The notes under the pieces are model-generated. The model made no database searches. It was not told where the DNA came from and saw only the letters and a list, made by a program, of their open reading frames with translations. A stretch of 64,000 nt of DNA. It comes from Gordonia sp. ABSL11-1 (GTDB lineage: Bacteria > Actinomycetota > Actinomycetes > Mycobacteriales > Mycobacteriaceae). Of this stretch, positions 7,789 to 15,211 are shown piece after piece. Each line of letters starts with the position of its first letter. Position 1 is the first letter of the stretch. The DNA is taken from contig NZ_JASXSI010000005.1 of NCBI RefSeq assembly GCF_030315685.1, positions 62,001-126,000 of the forward strand, written 5' to 3'. The position numbers and the translations under genes are program-made.

Positions 7789-9275
7789 CCGACGCGCCCG
7801 CCCCGCCCCGGCGCCACCATCTGCTGACCGCGCGCCCCGCACCTGAGCGAACACGTACGAAACGTGGTGTTCCCCTGAGGTTGTCACTCGTCGGACTGAC
7901 CTTGGTCCTGGTGGTACTCGGGCTGCTCGCCTCCGGCGTCGCGGTGACGTCGGCGATGAAGGCCGATCTGATCTCGCGGACCGACGACGGTCTCGCGGGG
8001 GCCGTGCAGACCTGGGCACGCCCGCGTGACCCGGCATCGGCGCCGGTCGAGGGCCCGGCTCCCGGTCCGCGCAGGCCGCCGTCGCAGTACTACTCGATGA
8101 TCACCATCGGCACCGGCGACACCATCGTCAACAACGACTTCAGCGACGAACCCGACCTGTCGTCGCTGTCGTCGGGGAACGTCCGGCCGACCACGGTGAA
8201 ATCCGCCGACGGTGACGGACCCGAATGGCGCGTGGTGAAGGCGTCGACACCGTTCGGCGAGTCGGTCGTCGCGACACCGCTCAGCGACGTCCGCGCGACC
8301 CTGTCCCGCCTCATGTGGCTGCAGTTCGCGATCGGTGCACTCGTTGTCGTCGCGATCGGCGTGCTGAGTTATCTGCTGGTCCGATCGAGCCTGCGACCAC
8401 TGCGTCGGGTCGAGGAGACCGCCCACGCCATCGCCGCCGGCAACCTCAACATGCGCGTGGCCGAGGCTCCGCCGAACACCGAGGTCGGCAGCCTCTCGGG
8501 GTCGCTCAACACGATGCTCGGCCAGATCCAGCGGGCCTTCGCCCGGACCGCGGCGTCCGAGCAGCAGGCGCGGGCATCGGAGGAGAAGATGCGCCGCTTC
8601 ATCGCCGACGCCAGCCACGAGCTGCGTACACCGCTCACGTCGATCAAGGGTTTCGCCGAGCTGTACAAACAAGGGGCCGTGCCCGACGCCACCGACGCCA
8701 TGTCGCGCATCGACGCCGAGGCCGGACGCATGGGTTTGCTCGTCGAAGATCTCCTCATGCTCGCCCGACTCGACGCCCACCGCCCGATCGCCCATCAGCC
8801 GGTCGACGTTCTCGCGCTCGCAACCGATGCGGTGCACAGTGCGAAAGCCGCTGCGCCTCAACGCGAGATCGGTATCGAGATCGGGGCGACCGACGAGCCG
8901 CCGATGGTCTCCGGCGACGCACCGCGCCTGCTGCAGGTGCTGCGCAACCTCATCAACAACGCCATCGCCCACACCCCCGCCGAGGCGATCATCACGATCG
9001 GCGTCGCCGTCGACCGGGGTGCCGGCCGCGACGATGTCGTCCTTCGGGTGACCGACACCGGCCAGGGCCTCACCCCCGACGAGGCGTCGCACGTGTTCGA
9101 ACGGTTCTACCGGGGCGACTCGTCGCGGCATCGCGGCGACGGCGGCGGAGGTAGCGGATTGGGGCTCTCGATCGTCGCCGCCCTGGTCGACGCGCACGGC
9201 GGAACCGTCGGCGTCGACTCCGCTCCCGGGCACGGCTCGACCTTCTGGGTCCGACTGCCCCGCCTCGCGGACTGA
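7785..9275 (+). CDS. phoR: Sensor histidine kinase PhoR
   Basis: A 496-residue membrane sensor kinase, partner of PhoP, translated from a GTG that overlaps the phoP stop (GTGA). Transmembrane helix 1 lies at about residues 32-54 and helix 2 at about 178-198; the loop of about 120 residues between them is the extracytoplasmic sensor region and is Pro-rich at its start. A HAMP segment follows (SSLRPLRRVEETAHAIAAGN). The phospho-acceptor is H278 in ASHELRTPLTS. The ATPase domain has the N box LRNLINNAIAHTP, G1 DTGQGL and G2 GSGLGLSIV. Length and all blocks fit mycobacterial PhoR. The signal sensed is unknown. Confidence 0.92.
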   Translation: MTDAPAPPRRHHLLTARPAPERTRTKRGVPLRLSLVGLTLVLVVLGLLASGVAVTSAMKADLISRTDDGLAGAVQTWARPRDPASAPVEGPAPGPRRPPSQYYSMITIGTGDTIVNNDFSDEPDLSSLSSGNVRPTTVKSADGDGPEWRVVKASTPFGESVVATPLSDVRATLSRLMWLQFAIGALVVVAIGVLSYLLVRSSLRPLRRVEETAHAIAAGNLNMRVAEAPPNTEVGSLSGSLNTMLGQIQRAFARTAASEQQARASEEKMRRFIADASHELRTPLTSIKGFAELYKQGAVPDATDAMSRIDAEAGRMGLLVEDLLMLARLDAHRPIAHQPVDVLALATDAVHSAKAAAPQREIGIEIGATDEPPMVSGDAPRLLQVLRNLINNAIAHTPAEAIITIGVAVDRGAGRDDVVLRVTDTGQGLTPDEASHVFERFYRGDSSRHRGDGGGGSGLGLSIVAALVDAHGGTVGVDSAPGHGSTFWVRLPRLAD

Positions 9276-9318
9276 GGCCCCACCGCCCGCGTCGATCCTC
9301 GCGCCGCCTCGCAGCCCT

Positions 9319-9380
9319 CGCCGACCGTGCCCTGGAATTCGCCGACCGTGCCCTGGAATTCGCCGACCGTGTCCAGAATT
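9319..9380. repeat. 21-bp tandem repeat (two exact copies, one degenerate)
   Basis: CGCCGACCGTGCCCTGGAAT followed by T is repeated exactly at 9319-9339 and 9340-9360, and a 20-bp degenerate copy follows at 9361-9380. It lies in the gap between phoR and the DUF899 gene and is not in a gene. Each unit carries an EcoRI-like GAATTC at its junction. Confidence 0.9.
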
Positions 9381-9458
9381 CCGTCGATCGGCCCCGCGAA
9401 CCGATGAGTTCCGGTCGCGGCGGCAGTCAGCATGAAGAGACGACGAAGGGAGATCTCC

Positions 9459-10136
9459 ATGTCTGATGCCCTGCCCCCGGTGACCGACGAACCGACCTGG
9501 CGCGCCGCACTCGATGAGCTGCGCGTGCGGGAGAAAGCCGCCACACGCGAACTCGACGCCATCGCGGCACAGCGACGACGACTGCCGATGGTCGAACTGC
9601 CCGACTACACACTGATCGGTCCGGACGGCCCGATCCGGCTGGTCGACATCTTCGACGGCCGGTCGCAACTGGTCGTCTACAACCACATGTGGTCCGACGG
9701 CGCCGAGTTCCAGTGCGGTGGCTGCACCAGCCTGACCACCCAGTACACCCGGCTGGACTTCCTCGCCAACTACGACGCCCGGTTCGTCATCGTCACCAAC
9801 GGCCCGATCGACGAGGCGCTGGCCTACAAGGCGAAGGTCGGCAACATGATGGGCTGGTACTCGTCGTCGGAGAGCTCGTTCGGCGCCGACGTCGACGCCG
9901 GTCCCGGCGAAGGATTCGGCGTGAACGTCTTCCTACGCGACGGCGACACCGTCTACCGCACCTGGCATACCAACGGACGCGGCACCGAGCAACTGAGTTA
10001 TACGTTCCCGCTCATGGACGTGCTCCCGTGGGGGCGTCAGGAGGAGTGGCAGGACTCGCCGGACGGCTGGCCCCAGGGGCCGACGTACTCGGGCTGGCTC
10101 GACTCGCCCGACGTCGCACGGCTCTACGGGGAATAG
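9459..10136 (+). CDS. DUF899 family thioredoxin-like protein
   Basis: A 225-residue cytosolic protein of the DUF899 family, which adopts a thioredoxin-like fold. Family signatures are the helical N terminus (WRAALDELRVREKAATRELD), LPDYTLIGPDGP, LVDIFDGRSQLVVYNHMW, the CGGCTSL motif, FVIVTNGPIDEALAYK, MGWYSSSESSFGADV and YRTWHTNGRGTEQLS. The function of the family is not established; a redox role has been suggested because of the paired cysteines CGGC. ATG at 9459 was preferred over the in-frame ATG at 9432 because aagggaga lies a proper distance before it. It stands alone downstream of a short tandem repeat and converges on the restriction genes. Confidence 0.85.
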   Translation: MSDALPPVTDEPTWRAALDELRVREKAATRELDAIAAQRRRLPMVELPDYTLIGPDGPIRLVDIFDGRSQLVVYNHMWSDGAEFQCGGCTSLTTQYTRLDFLANYDARFVIVTNGPIDEALAYKAKVGNMMGWYSSSESSFGADVDAGPGEGFGVNVFLRDGDTVYRTWHTNGRGTEQLSYTFPLMDVLPWGRQEEWQDSPDGWPQGPTYSGWLDSPDVARLYGE

Positions 10137-10175
10137 CTCCCCAACGCGTCACGAAGCCCAAGGCGCCGGTGCCGC

Positions 10176-11015
10176 TCAGATCAGGCGTCGCAGCCCGGCG
10201 AACTCGCGGACATCGTCGCGGAAACGGTCGAGACTCACCAGCGTGTACATTCCGTCGATCCGACGGTCCGCCCACAGCTGATGGATGCGGCGCAGATCGG
10301 ATTGTCGTGACTTCCAGCCGATTCCGTCGATGACGGCCAGGACGAGCTGACGTGGCAGCCGGACCTCTGCCATCTCCTCGATCTCGCGGACCGCGTCGGT
10401 CAGTTTGCTGCCGGTGGAATCGAATCCCTTTGCGGCGACGACGATGTCGGCGGTGTCCGGATCGCCGATGATGAGGTCGGCGGGGGCTGTGCGGCCGTTG
10501 CGGCCGGTGAACCGGGAGCGCGTGACATAGTCCAGACCGAGGTCGTGCGCGATGGCCTCGATCTCGTCCTCGATGCGACGTCCGGACGCGCCCGCCCGCG
10601 TCGCGGTGACGCGGCTACCCGCACGAGCGACGAGGATGTCGGCGAAGGTGTATGTCTTGCCCAGTTGGGCGCGCAGCATGCGGACGAGGTCGAACTCGGT
10701 GTCCAACCACGTGACGAGATCGACCGGGGCAGAGCGCGCCACGCCATGCCAGCCGGTGGTGCCGAACCGGTCGCGCAACACGTTCTTCAGTTTCTCCTGT
10801 GACAACCCCACCGCCAGGCCGAGGACGGGTACCTCGCCCGGATGATCCCGAACCCAGGCCGCGAGCCCCGCGATGTCGGTGTCAAGAAGCTCACCCAGAC
10901 TCCCGGTGGCCTGCACGATCCGTTCGGCCTCGGGCGTGGACGCCGTCGGATCGACGTGAGAAGTCAACCGTCCCAACGTTGTCAGGTACTCGTCGAACTC
11001 TCCGGCATCGCTCAT
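10176..11015 (-). CDS. DpnII-family type II restriction endonuclease
   Basis: A 279-residue protein. The C-terminal half resembles the DpnII/MboI restriction endonuclease family: FADILVARAGSRV, GRRIEDEIEAIAHDLGLDY, PADLIIGDP, then IVVAAKGFDSTGSKL, which fits a PD-(D/E)xK core (acidic D in PADLI, K in AAKG, with A at the position usually E), followed by a helical segment and LVLAVIDGIGW. DpnII-family enzymes cut unmethylated GATC, but the actual site here is not proven. The gene begins 4 bp after the methyltransferase stop on the same strand, which is typical for a restriction-modification pair with the methylase translated first. Confidence 0.8.
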   Translation of the reverse strand: MSDAGEFDEYLTTLGRLTSHVDPTASTPEAERIVQATGSLGELLDTDIAGLAAWVRDHPGEVPVLGLAVGLSQEKLKNVLRDRFGTTGWHGVARSAPVDLVTWLDTEFDLVRMLRAQLGKTYTFADILVARAGSRVTATRAGASGRRIEDEIEAIAHDLGLDYVTRSRFTGRNGRTAPADLIIGDPDTADIVVAAKGFDSTGSKLTDAVREIEEMAEVRLPRQLVLAVIDGIGWKSRQSDLRRIHQLWADRRIDGMYTLVSLDRFRDDVREFAGLRRLI

Positions 11016-11019
11016 GAGA

Positions 11020-12213
11020 TCAATCGCGACCGATGAACAGGTACTCGCTCACATCGCGACGGGTGGCGGCGACATGTGTGCCGAAGCTGTACTTGTGATC
11101 GATCGCGATCACCTCCACCGACGGCTTCACCTTCCCGAGGAGATCGACGATCCGGTCGGCGCCGGGCAACGCGTTCGACGAATAGGACAGCACGATCGCA
11201 CCGGAATCCTGGAAGTGCTCGAACGTCCGGGCCAACGCATCCTCGATGCTGTGCTTGTAGGCGAACGGCGTGTAGCGCTTGGTCAGCTTCTTGGTCTTCG
11301 TGTGCTCCATGATCGTCATGCCACGCCAGTAGGCCGACAGCCCCTCGAGGAAGTGATAACGCTTGATGTAGTCGTTGTCGTCGGTCGGGGGCGCATACGG
11401 CGGATCGAGATACACCAGGTCCGGTGGGCCGTCGAGGCCGGACAGGTCGAGATCGAAGATATCGCCGCTCACACTCCTGTTGGACGCCCCGTTGCTGAAC
11501 ACCGTCGCGTTGTACTCGGCGGCCGACCGCAGGCGGAAATGATCGCGCAGCGACATCCGCAGGTCACGCCTGCCGTCGGCGTACCGAGTCGAATCGGTGA
11601 ACGTGAACACGCCGCGCGGCTGCTTGCGCGCCGCCGACAACACCAGCGCCGAGATCGCCAGATCGCGTCGATACCCGCGCAGCCGGTCGATGTGCGACCA
11701 CGCCGAGTCCAGAAACGCACGGTCCTCCGCCGTGAAGTACAGGCCGTCGAACGTCGAGGAGATGAAGTCGCGGTCATCGGCCGGGGGACCGCAGATCTCC
11801 TCGATCAGATCGTCGTCGAGCCGCACACTCGAATTGGCGACCGTCGCGCGCGTGATGATGTGCGGGAACGTCAGGAAATCATTGCTCACCACCTGGAAGC
11901 CCTGAGCCTTCAACAGGTAGGACACCACGCCCGATCCGGAGAACGCGTCCACCGCAGTGCTGCCCCCGATCTCGGCGAAGGTCCGCTCGAGGTGGGGCAG
12001 TAGCCGATACTTCGACCCCATGTACCGCAGACGCGGAAAGCTCTGCGCCTTCGCGATGACATCCGCCGATCCGAGGACACGACCCAGGGCCTTCGGCCCG
12101 CTCGCTGCGTTCCCGGCGCCGGTGCCCTTCGGCCCGCTCGCTGCGCTCCCGGCGCCGGCGCGATTCGGCCCGCTCGCTGCGCTCCCGGCGCCGGTGAACT
12201 CTGATCGACTCAC
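11020..12213 (-). CDS. D12-class adenine-N6 DNA methyltransferase with N-terminal repeat extension
   Basis: A 397-residue adenine methyltransferase. RYMGSKYRLLPHLE, then VDAFSGSGVVSYLLK (AdoMet-binding motif I), NDFLTFPHII, and catalytic LVYLDPPYAPP (DPPY, motif IV) followed by YHFLEGLSAYW identify the D12 class. It presumably methylates the site cut by the adjacent endonuclease. The first 38 residues are unusual: three near-identical 12-residue units with the core GAGSAASGP. The GTG at 12213 is the only possible start, because the frame is closed by TGA a few codons upstream and no ATG, GTG or TTG lies between the repeats and the essential RYMGSKY motif. The repeats must therefore be translated if the gene is intact. 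No clear Shine-Dalgarno is seen. Confidence 0.88.
   Translation of the reverse strand: MSRSEFTGAGSAASGPNRAGAGSAASGPKGTGAGNAASGPKALGRVLGSADVIAKAQSFPRLRYMGSKYRLLPHLERTFAEIGGSTAVDAFSGSGVVSYLLKAQGFQVVSNDFLTFPHIITRATVANSSVRLDDDLIEEICGPPADDRDFISSTFDGLYFTAEDRAFLDSAWSHIDRLRGYRRDLAISALVLSAARKQPRGVFTFTDSTRYADGRRDLRMSLRDHFRLRSAAEYNATVFSNGASNRSVSGDIFDLDLSGLDGPPDLVYLDPPYAPPTDDNDYIKRYHFLEGLSAYWRGMTIMEHTKTKKLTKRYTPFAYKHSIEDALARTFEHFQDSGAIVLSYSSNALPGADRIVDLLGKVKPSVEVIAIDHKYSFGTHVAATRRDVSEYLFIGRD
12095..12194. repeat. In-frame 36-bp repeat array in the methyltransferase gene (3 copies)
   Basis: A 28-bp core beginning ggcccgctcgctgcg and ending ggcgccgg recurs at 12095, 12131 and 12167, exactly 36 bp apart, with 8-bp variable spacers (TGCCCTTC, CGCGATTC). 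On the coding strand each unit encodes G-A-G-(S/N)-A-A-S-G-P plus three variable residues. Confidence 0.97.
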
Positions 12214-12271
12214 AGGGAAAGAATGTCATGGACCGCCGACAGCGCCCGGCAACACGTCGAGAGCCGGGTCC

Positions 12272-12277
12272 TAGACT
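12272..12277 (+). promoter_or_regulatory. Minus-10 box of leaderless-type promoter for the HIT gene
   Basis: TAGACT is followed after 6 nt by the ATG at 12284, the spacing of leaderless actinobacterial transcripts. Confidence 0.6.
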
Positions 12278-12283
12278 GACCGT

Positions 12284-12712
12284 ATGGCTTCCGTCTTCAC
12301 CATGATCATCAACGGAGAACTGCCCGGTCGATTCGTGTGGAAGGACGGCCAGGCGGTCGCCTTCCTCACCATCAACCCGGTCACCCCCGGTCACGTCCTC
12401 GTCGTGCCGCGCAAGGAGGTCGACCACTGGGAGCAGATGGACACCGCCTCCTACACCCATCTGGCCGATGTCTCGCAGAAGATCGGCCGCGCCGTCAAAG
12501 AGGCGTTCGGGGTCTCGCGGGTCGGCACGATGATCGCGGGTCTCGAGGTGCCGCACGTCCACCTGCACGTCTTCCCGCTCGAGAGCATGGACGCGTTCGA
12601 CCTCGGCAACGCACAGAAGGACCCGGACCCGGCGGAACTCGACGACGCCGCCGAGAAGATCCGTGCCGCCCTGCGCAGCACCGGATACGCGGAGTACGTC
12701 GCCGACGCCTGA
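12284..12712 (+). CDS. HIT family nucleotide hydrolase or transferase
   Basis: A 142-residue histidine-triad protein. The catalytic motif is in GLEVPHVHLHVFPL (H-x-H-x-H), preceded by INPVTPGHVLVVPRKEVDHW, a classic HIT N-terminal half. Such proteins hydrolyse or transfer nucleoside phosphoramidates or adenylated compounds; the substrate of this one is unknown. A HIT gene also lies just after phoPR in mycobacteria, which fits the region. ATG at 12284 follows a minus-10 box by 6 nt and no Shine-Dalgarno is present. It is divergent from the methyltransferase gene and converges on the helicase gene. Confidence 0.9.
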   Translation: MASVFTMIINGELPGRFVWKDGQAVAFLTINPVTPGHVLVVPRKEVDHWEQMDTASYTHLADVSQKIGRAVKEAFGVSRVGTMIAGLEVPHVHLHVFPLESMDAFDLGNAQKDPDPAELDDAAEKIRAALRSTGYAEYVADA

Positions 12713-12758
12713 GCCGCGATCGATCCGGTGGCACCCGCACAGTCCATCGGCAGCACGC

Positions 12759-12803
12759 AGATGACGGAGAACGTAACGGTCAGCGATACGTTCGCCGTCA
12801 TCT
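12759..12803. terminator. Bidirectional hairpin terminator candidate
   Basis: AGATGACGGAGAACGTA (12759-12775) pairs with 12787-12803 at 16 of 17 positions around an 11-nt loop. It lies between the convergent HIT and helicase genes. Confidence 0.75.
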
Positions 12804-12820
12804 GATCACGAGCCGGACCC

Positions 12821-15067
12821 TCAGACCGATCGGTGGATCAGCAACGGCATCACCGCCGACGCCCCCGCCCGCCGCAACTCGGCCGCGGCCAGCGTGATCG
12901 GCCAGCCCGACGCCGTCTCGTCGACGACGAGCAGCACGTTCTGGCCCACGACCTCCGGCATCTCGCCGAGATGATCGCGCCAATACACCGCCTCGGTGGC
13001 GCCCGTCGCATCCCGACCCGGCCTCTCTCCCGACCGCACCGGCACACTCACCCGGGGCCGTTTACCGACCTCGCACAGATGATCGGCGACCTTGTCCGCG
13101 AGCACCGCCCCGGTCAGCCGTAACGACCCGATCGAATCCGGCCGGATGCCCGCATCCCGCACCCACGACGACAACGTGGTCACCGCCGCGTCACCGAGAT
13201 CGGTGAGTGCCTGCTCGTCGCCGCGCCGCGCATCCGCGAGCAACTCCACCCACTCCGGTGAATCGGCATGTGCCAGCACCCGGCCCGGCTCCGCCGCGAA
13301 CTCGCCCGCAATGCGACCACGCGTACCGAACTCACCGCCCGGCCACATCTTGCGCGGCTCCAGGATCAGCGCCGACCGCCGGAGCGCACCGGTGATCAGT
13401 CGCACCGTGTCGTCGGGCACGTCCGACGACAACGGCTCGGTCAGCCGCCCACGACACACCGAACACCGACCACACGGCTCGGCAGCCGGATCGTCGAGCG
13501 ACGACGTGAGCAACTGCATCAGGCACTGATGCCCATGGATGTAGTCGCGCATGATGTCGGCCTCGCGACGTCGCACCTCGATCACTCCGTCGTAATGCTG
13601 CTCGTCGTAAGTCCACCCCACGCCGGTCGACGTCCAGCCGTCGGACTCGCGATCCGTAGCACCGTCGACCGCCAGCTGCTTCAGCATCAACTCGACCTTG
13701 CCCCTGCGGAATCCGGTGGACGACTCCAACTGCGGCACCGACATCGGACCGTCCGCCGCATCGAGCGTGTCGAGCAGCACACGCATCCGATCGGGATCGG
13801 GGATCGTGGCCGTCGCGAAATGATCCCAGATGGCGTCGTCGGCGCGCGACGCCAAGAGCATCACCACCGCCTCGTCCAGCGCTCGACCCGCACGACCGAC
13901 CTGCTGATAGTAGGAGACCGGCGACGGCGGCGACCCCACATGCACGACGAACCCGAGATCCGGCTTGTCATAACCCATCCCGAGCGCCGACGTCGCGATC
14001 AGCGCCTTGACCTCGTTGCGCAACAAGGCATCCTCGAGCTGATGCCGACGATCACCGTCGAGTTGGCCCGTGTACGCCGCGACCCGGATCTCGGACCCGT
14101 GCACCGCAGTGATCGCATCAACCAGACGATGCGCATCGGCGACCGTCAGCACATAGACGATGCCCGAGCCCGGCAGTGACGGAAGGTACTGCGCCACCCA
14201 CCCGTACCGCTGGATCGGCGACAAACCATCGATCACATTGAGATGCAATGATTTCCGCGCCAACGAACCGCGGAGCACGAGCGTCTGACCCGGCCCGCTC
14301 GCTGCGCTCCCGGCGCCCGTCTGATCGGGCCCGCTCGCTGAGCTCCCGGCGCTCGGTTGATCGGGCCCGCTCGCTGAGCTCCCGGCGCCCAGCTGCGCCG
14401 CGACATCCTCGGTCACCCGCGCGTTCGCGGTCGCCGTCGTCGCCAGCACCGGGGTCTGCGGATTCAGGCGCTGCAGCACGTCCGACACACGACGATAATC
14501 CGGCCGGAAATCATGCCCCCAATCCGAGATCGCATGCGCCTCGTCGATCACCAACAACCCGAGCCGACCCGCCAGCGCATCCAGAACCCGCCGACCGAAA
14601 CCAGGATTCGCCAACCGCTCCGGCGACACCAGCAGCACATCGAGATCGCCGCCGCGCAACTGCGCCTCGATCATCGACCACTCGTCGACATTCGACGAAT
14701 TCAACGTCGCCGCACGCAGCCCCGCCCGCTCCGCCGCACTCACCTGATCCCGCATCAACGACAACAGAGGAGACACGATCAAAGTCGGCCCGCTCGCTGC
14801 GCTCCCGGCGCCGGGCAGAGTCGGCCCGCTCGCTGCGCTCCCGGCGCCGGCAGCCCGGATGATCGCCGTCGCGGTCCAGTACACCGCCGACTTCCCCCAC
14901 CCCGTGGCCTGCACGACCAGAACACGTGCCGATGGCCGCAGCAGTGCCGCGACGGCGGTGAGCTGGTCGTCGCGCAGGCGTGACCCCGGCCCGGCGAGAC
15001 TCTCGATCACCCGGTCGGCGGCGGACTGCTGATCGGCGGTCAGGGTTGCTGCGGCTGGGGAGGACAT
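12821..15067 (-). CDS. RecQ-like DNA helicase with phosphoribosyltransferase-like C terminus and repeat insertions
   Basis: A 748-residue superfamily 2 helicase. Motif I is QATGWGKS (53-60), Ia TLIVSPLLSLMRDQ, II VIDEAH (173-178), III ATTATAN, then IATSALGMGYDKPD and YYQQVGRAGRA. A cysteine cluster (CLMQ...CGRCSVCRG) suggests the RecQ zinc region. The last 40 residues (VLLVVDETASGWPITLAAA) resemble the PRPP loop of phosphoribosyltransferases of the ComF type, a fusion seen in actinobacterial RecQ relatives. Two blocks of the GAGSAASGP repeat interrupt the helicase core: two units at about residues 74-94, between motifs I and Ia, and three at about 227-259, after motif III. Both sit where loops are expected. 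It probably unwinds DNA during recombination or repair. It lies beside the restriction-modification pair. Confidence 0.88.
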   Translation of the reverse strand: MSSPAAATLTADQQSAADRVIESLAGPGSRLRDDQLTAVAALLRPSARVLVVQATGWGKSAVYWTATAIIRAAGAGSAASGPTLPGAGSAASGPTLIVSPLLSLMRDQVSAAERAGLRAATLNSSNVDEWSMIEAQLRGGDLDVLLVSPERLANPGFGRRVLDALAGRLGLLVIDEAHAISDWGHDFRPDYRRVSDVLQRLNPQTPVLATTATANARVTEDVAAQLGAGSSASGPDQPSAGSSASGPDQTGAGSAASGPGQTLVLRGSLARKSLHLNVIDGLSPIQRYGWVAQYLPSLPGSGIVYVLTVADAHRLVDAITAVHGSEIRVAAYTGQLDGDRRHQLEDALLRNEVKALIATSALGMGYDKPDLGFVVHVGSPPSPVSYYQQVGRAGRALDEAVVMLLASRADDAIWDHFATATIPDPDRMRVLLDTLDAADGPMSVPQLESSTGFRRGKVELMLKQLAVDGATDRESDGWTSTGVGWTYDEQHYDGVIEVRRREADIMRDYIHGHQCLMQLLTSSLDDPAAEPCGRCSVCRGRLTEPLSSDVPDDTVRLITGALRRSALILEPRKMWPGGEFGTRGRIAGEFAAEPGRVLAHADSPEWVELLADARRGDEQALTDLGDAAVTTLSSWVRDAGIRPDSIGSLRLTGAVLADKVADHLCEVGKRPRVSVPVRSGERPGRDATGATEAVYWRDHLGEMPEVVGQNVLLVVDETASGWPITLAAAELRRAGASAVMPLLIHRSV
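14292..14389. repeat. In-frame 36-bp repeat array in the helicase gene, distal block (3 copies)
   Basis: Copies of the core ggcccgctcgctg(c/a)gctcc start at 14292, 14328 and 14364, again exactly 36 bp apart. They encode GAG(S)(A/S)ASGP units of 12 residues inserted after helicase motif III. Two copies carry GCTGAG instead of GCTGCG, giving SSASGP. Confidence 0.96.
14787..14850. repeat. In-frame 36-bp repeat array in the helicase gene, proximal block (2 copies)
   Basis: Two copies of the 28-bp core start at 14787 and 14823, 36 bp apart, with an 8-bp spacer. They encode two 12-residue GAGSAASGP units between helicase motifs I and Ia. Confidence 0.96.
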
Positions 15068-15149
15068 GACGCCAACCTATCGGTCGCGACGGACACCGGA
15101 GGGACCCACGGTCCGGTTCTCCACAAGCGGCCGCACAGGCGTCAACCGC

Positions 15150-15167
15150 TCACAGGAACCTGACAGC
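15150..15167 (+). promoter_or_regulatory. Candidate PhoP box upstream of the glycosyltransferase operon
   Basis: TCACAGG and TGACAGC are separated by four bases (AACC), a close fit to the PhoP direct repeat TCACAGC-N4-TCACAGC. It lies 45 bp before the ATG at 15212, almost the same distance as the similar box before phoP. It could also serve the divergent helicase gene. Functional binding is inferred. Confidence 0.5.
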
Positions 15168-15211
15168 GTCGGCGCAGAGTGGGCGAAGTTTGGCGCCCGA
15201 AGCTATGTGAC

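Noticed and set aside
7063-9275. MtrA/MtrB, RegX3/SenX3 or PrrA/PrrB as identity of the two-component system.
   Set aside because: Blocks such as LLSVSLKFQGYDV, SLEEVVARLQVLLRR and LDHVWNYDFGGEVNVVESYV match PhoP, and the kinase order fits PhoR.
12095-14850. Repeat arrays of 28 bp with 8-bp spacers resemble a CRISPR array at first sight.
   Set aside because: The spacers are only 8 bp, the arrays have 2-3 units, they lie inside genes in frame, and no cas genes are near.
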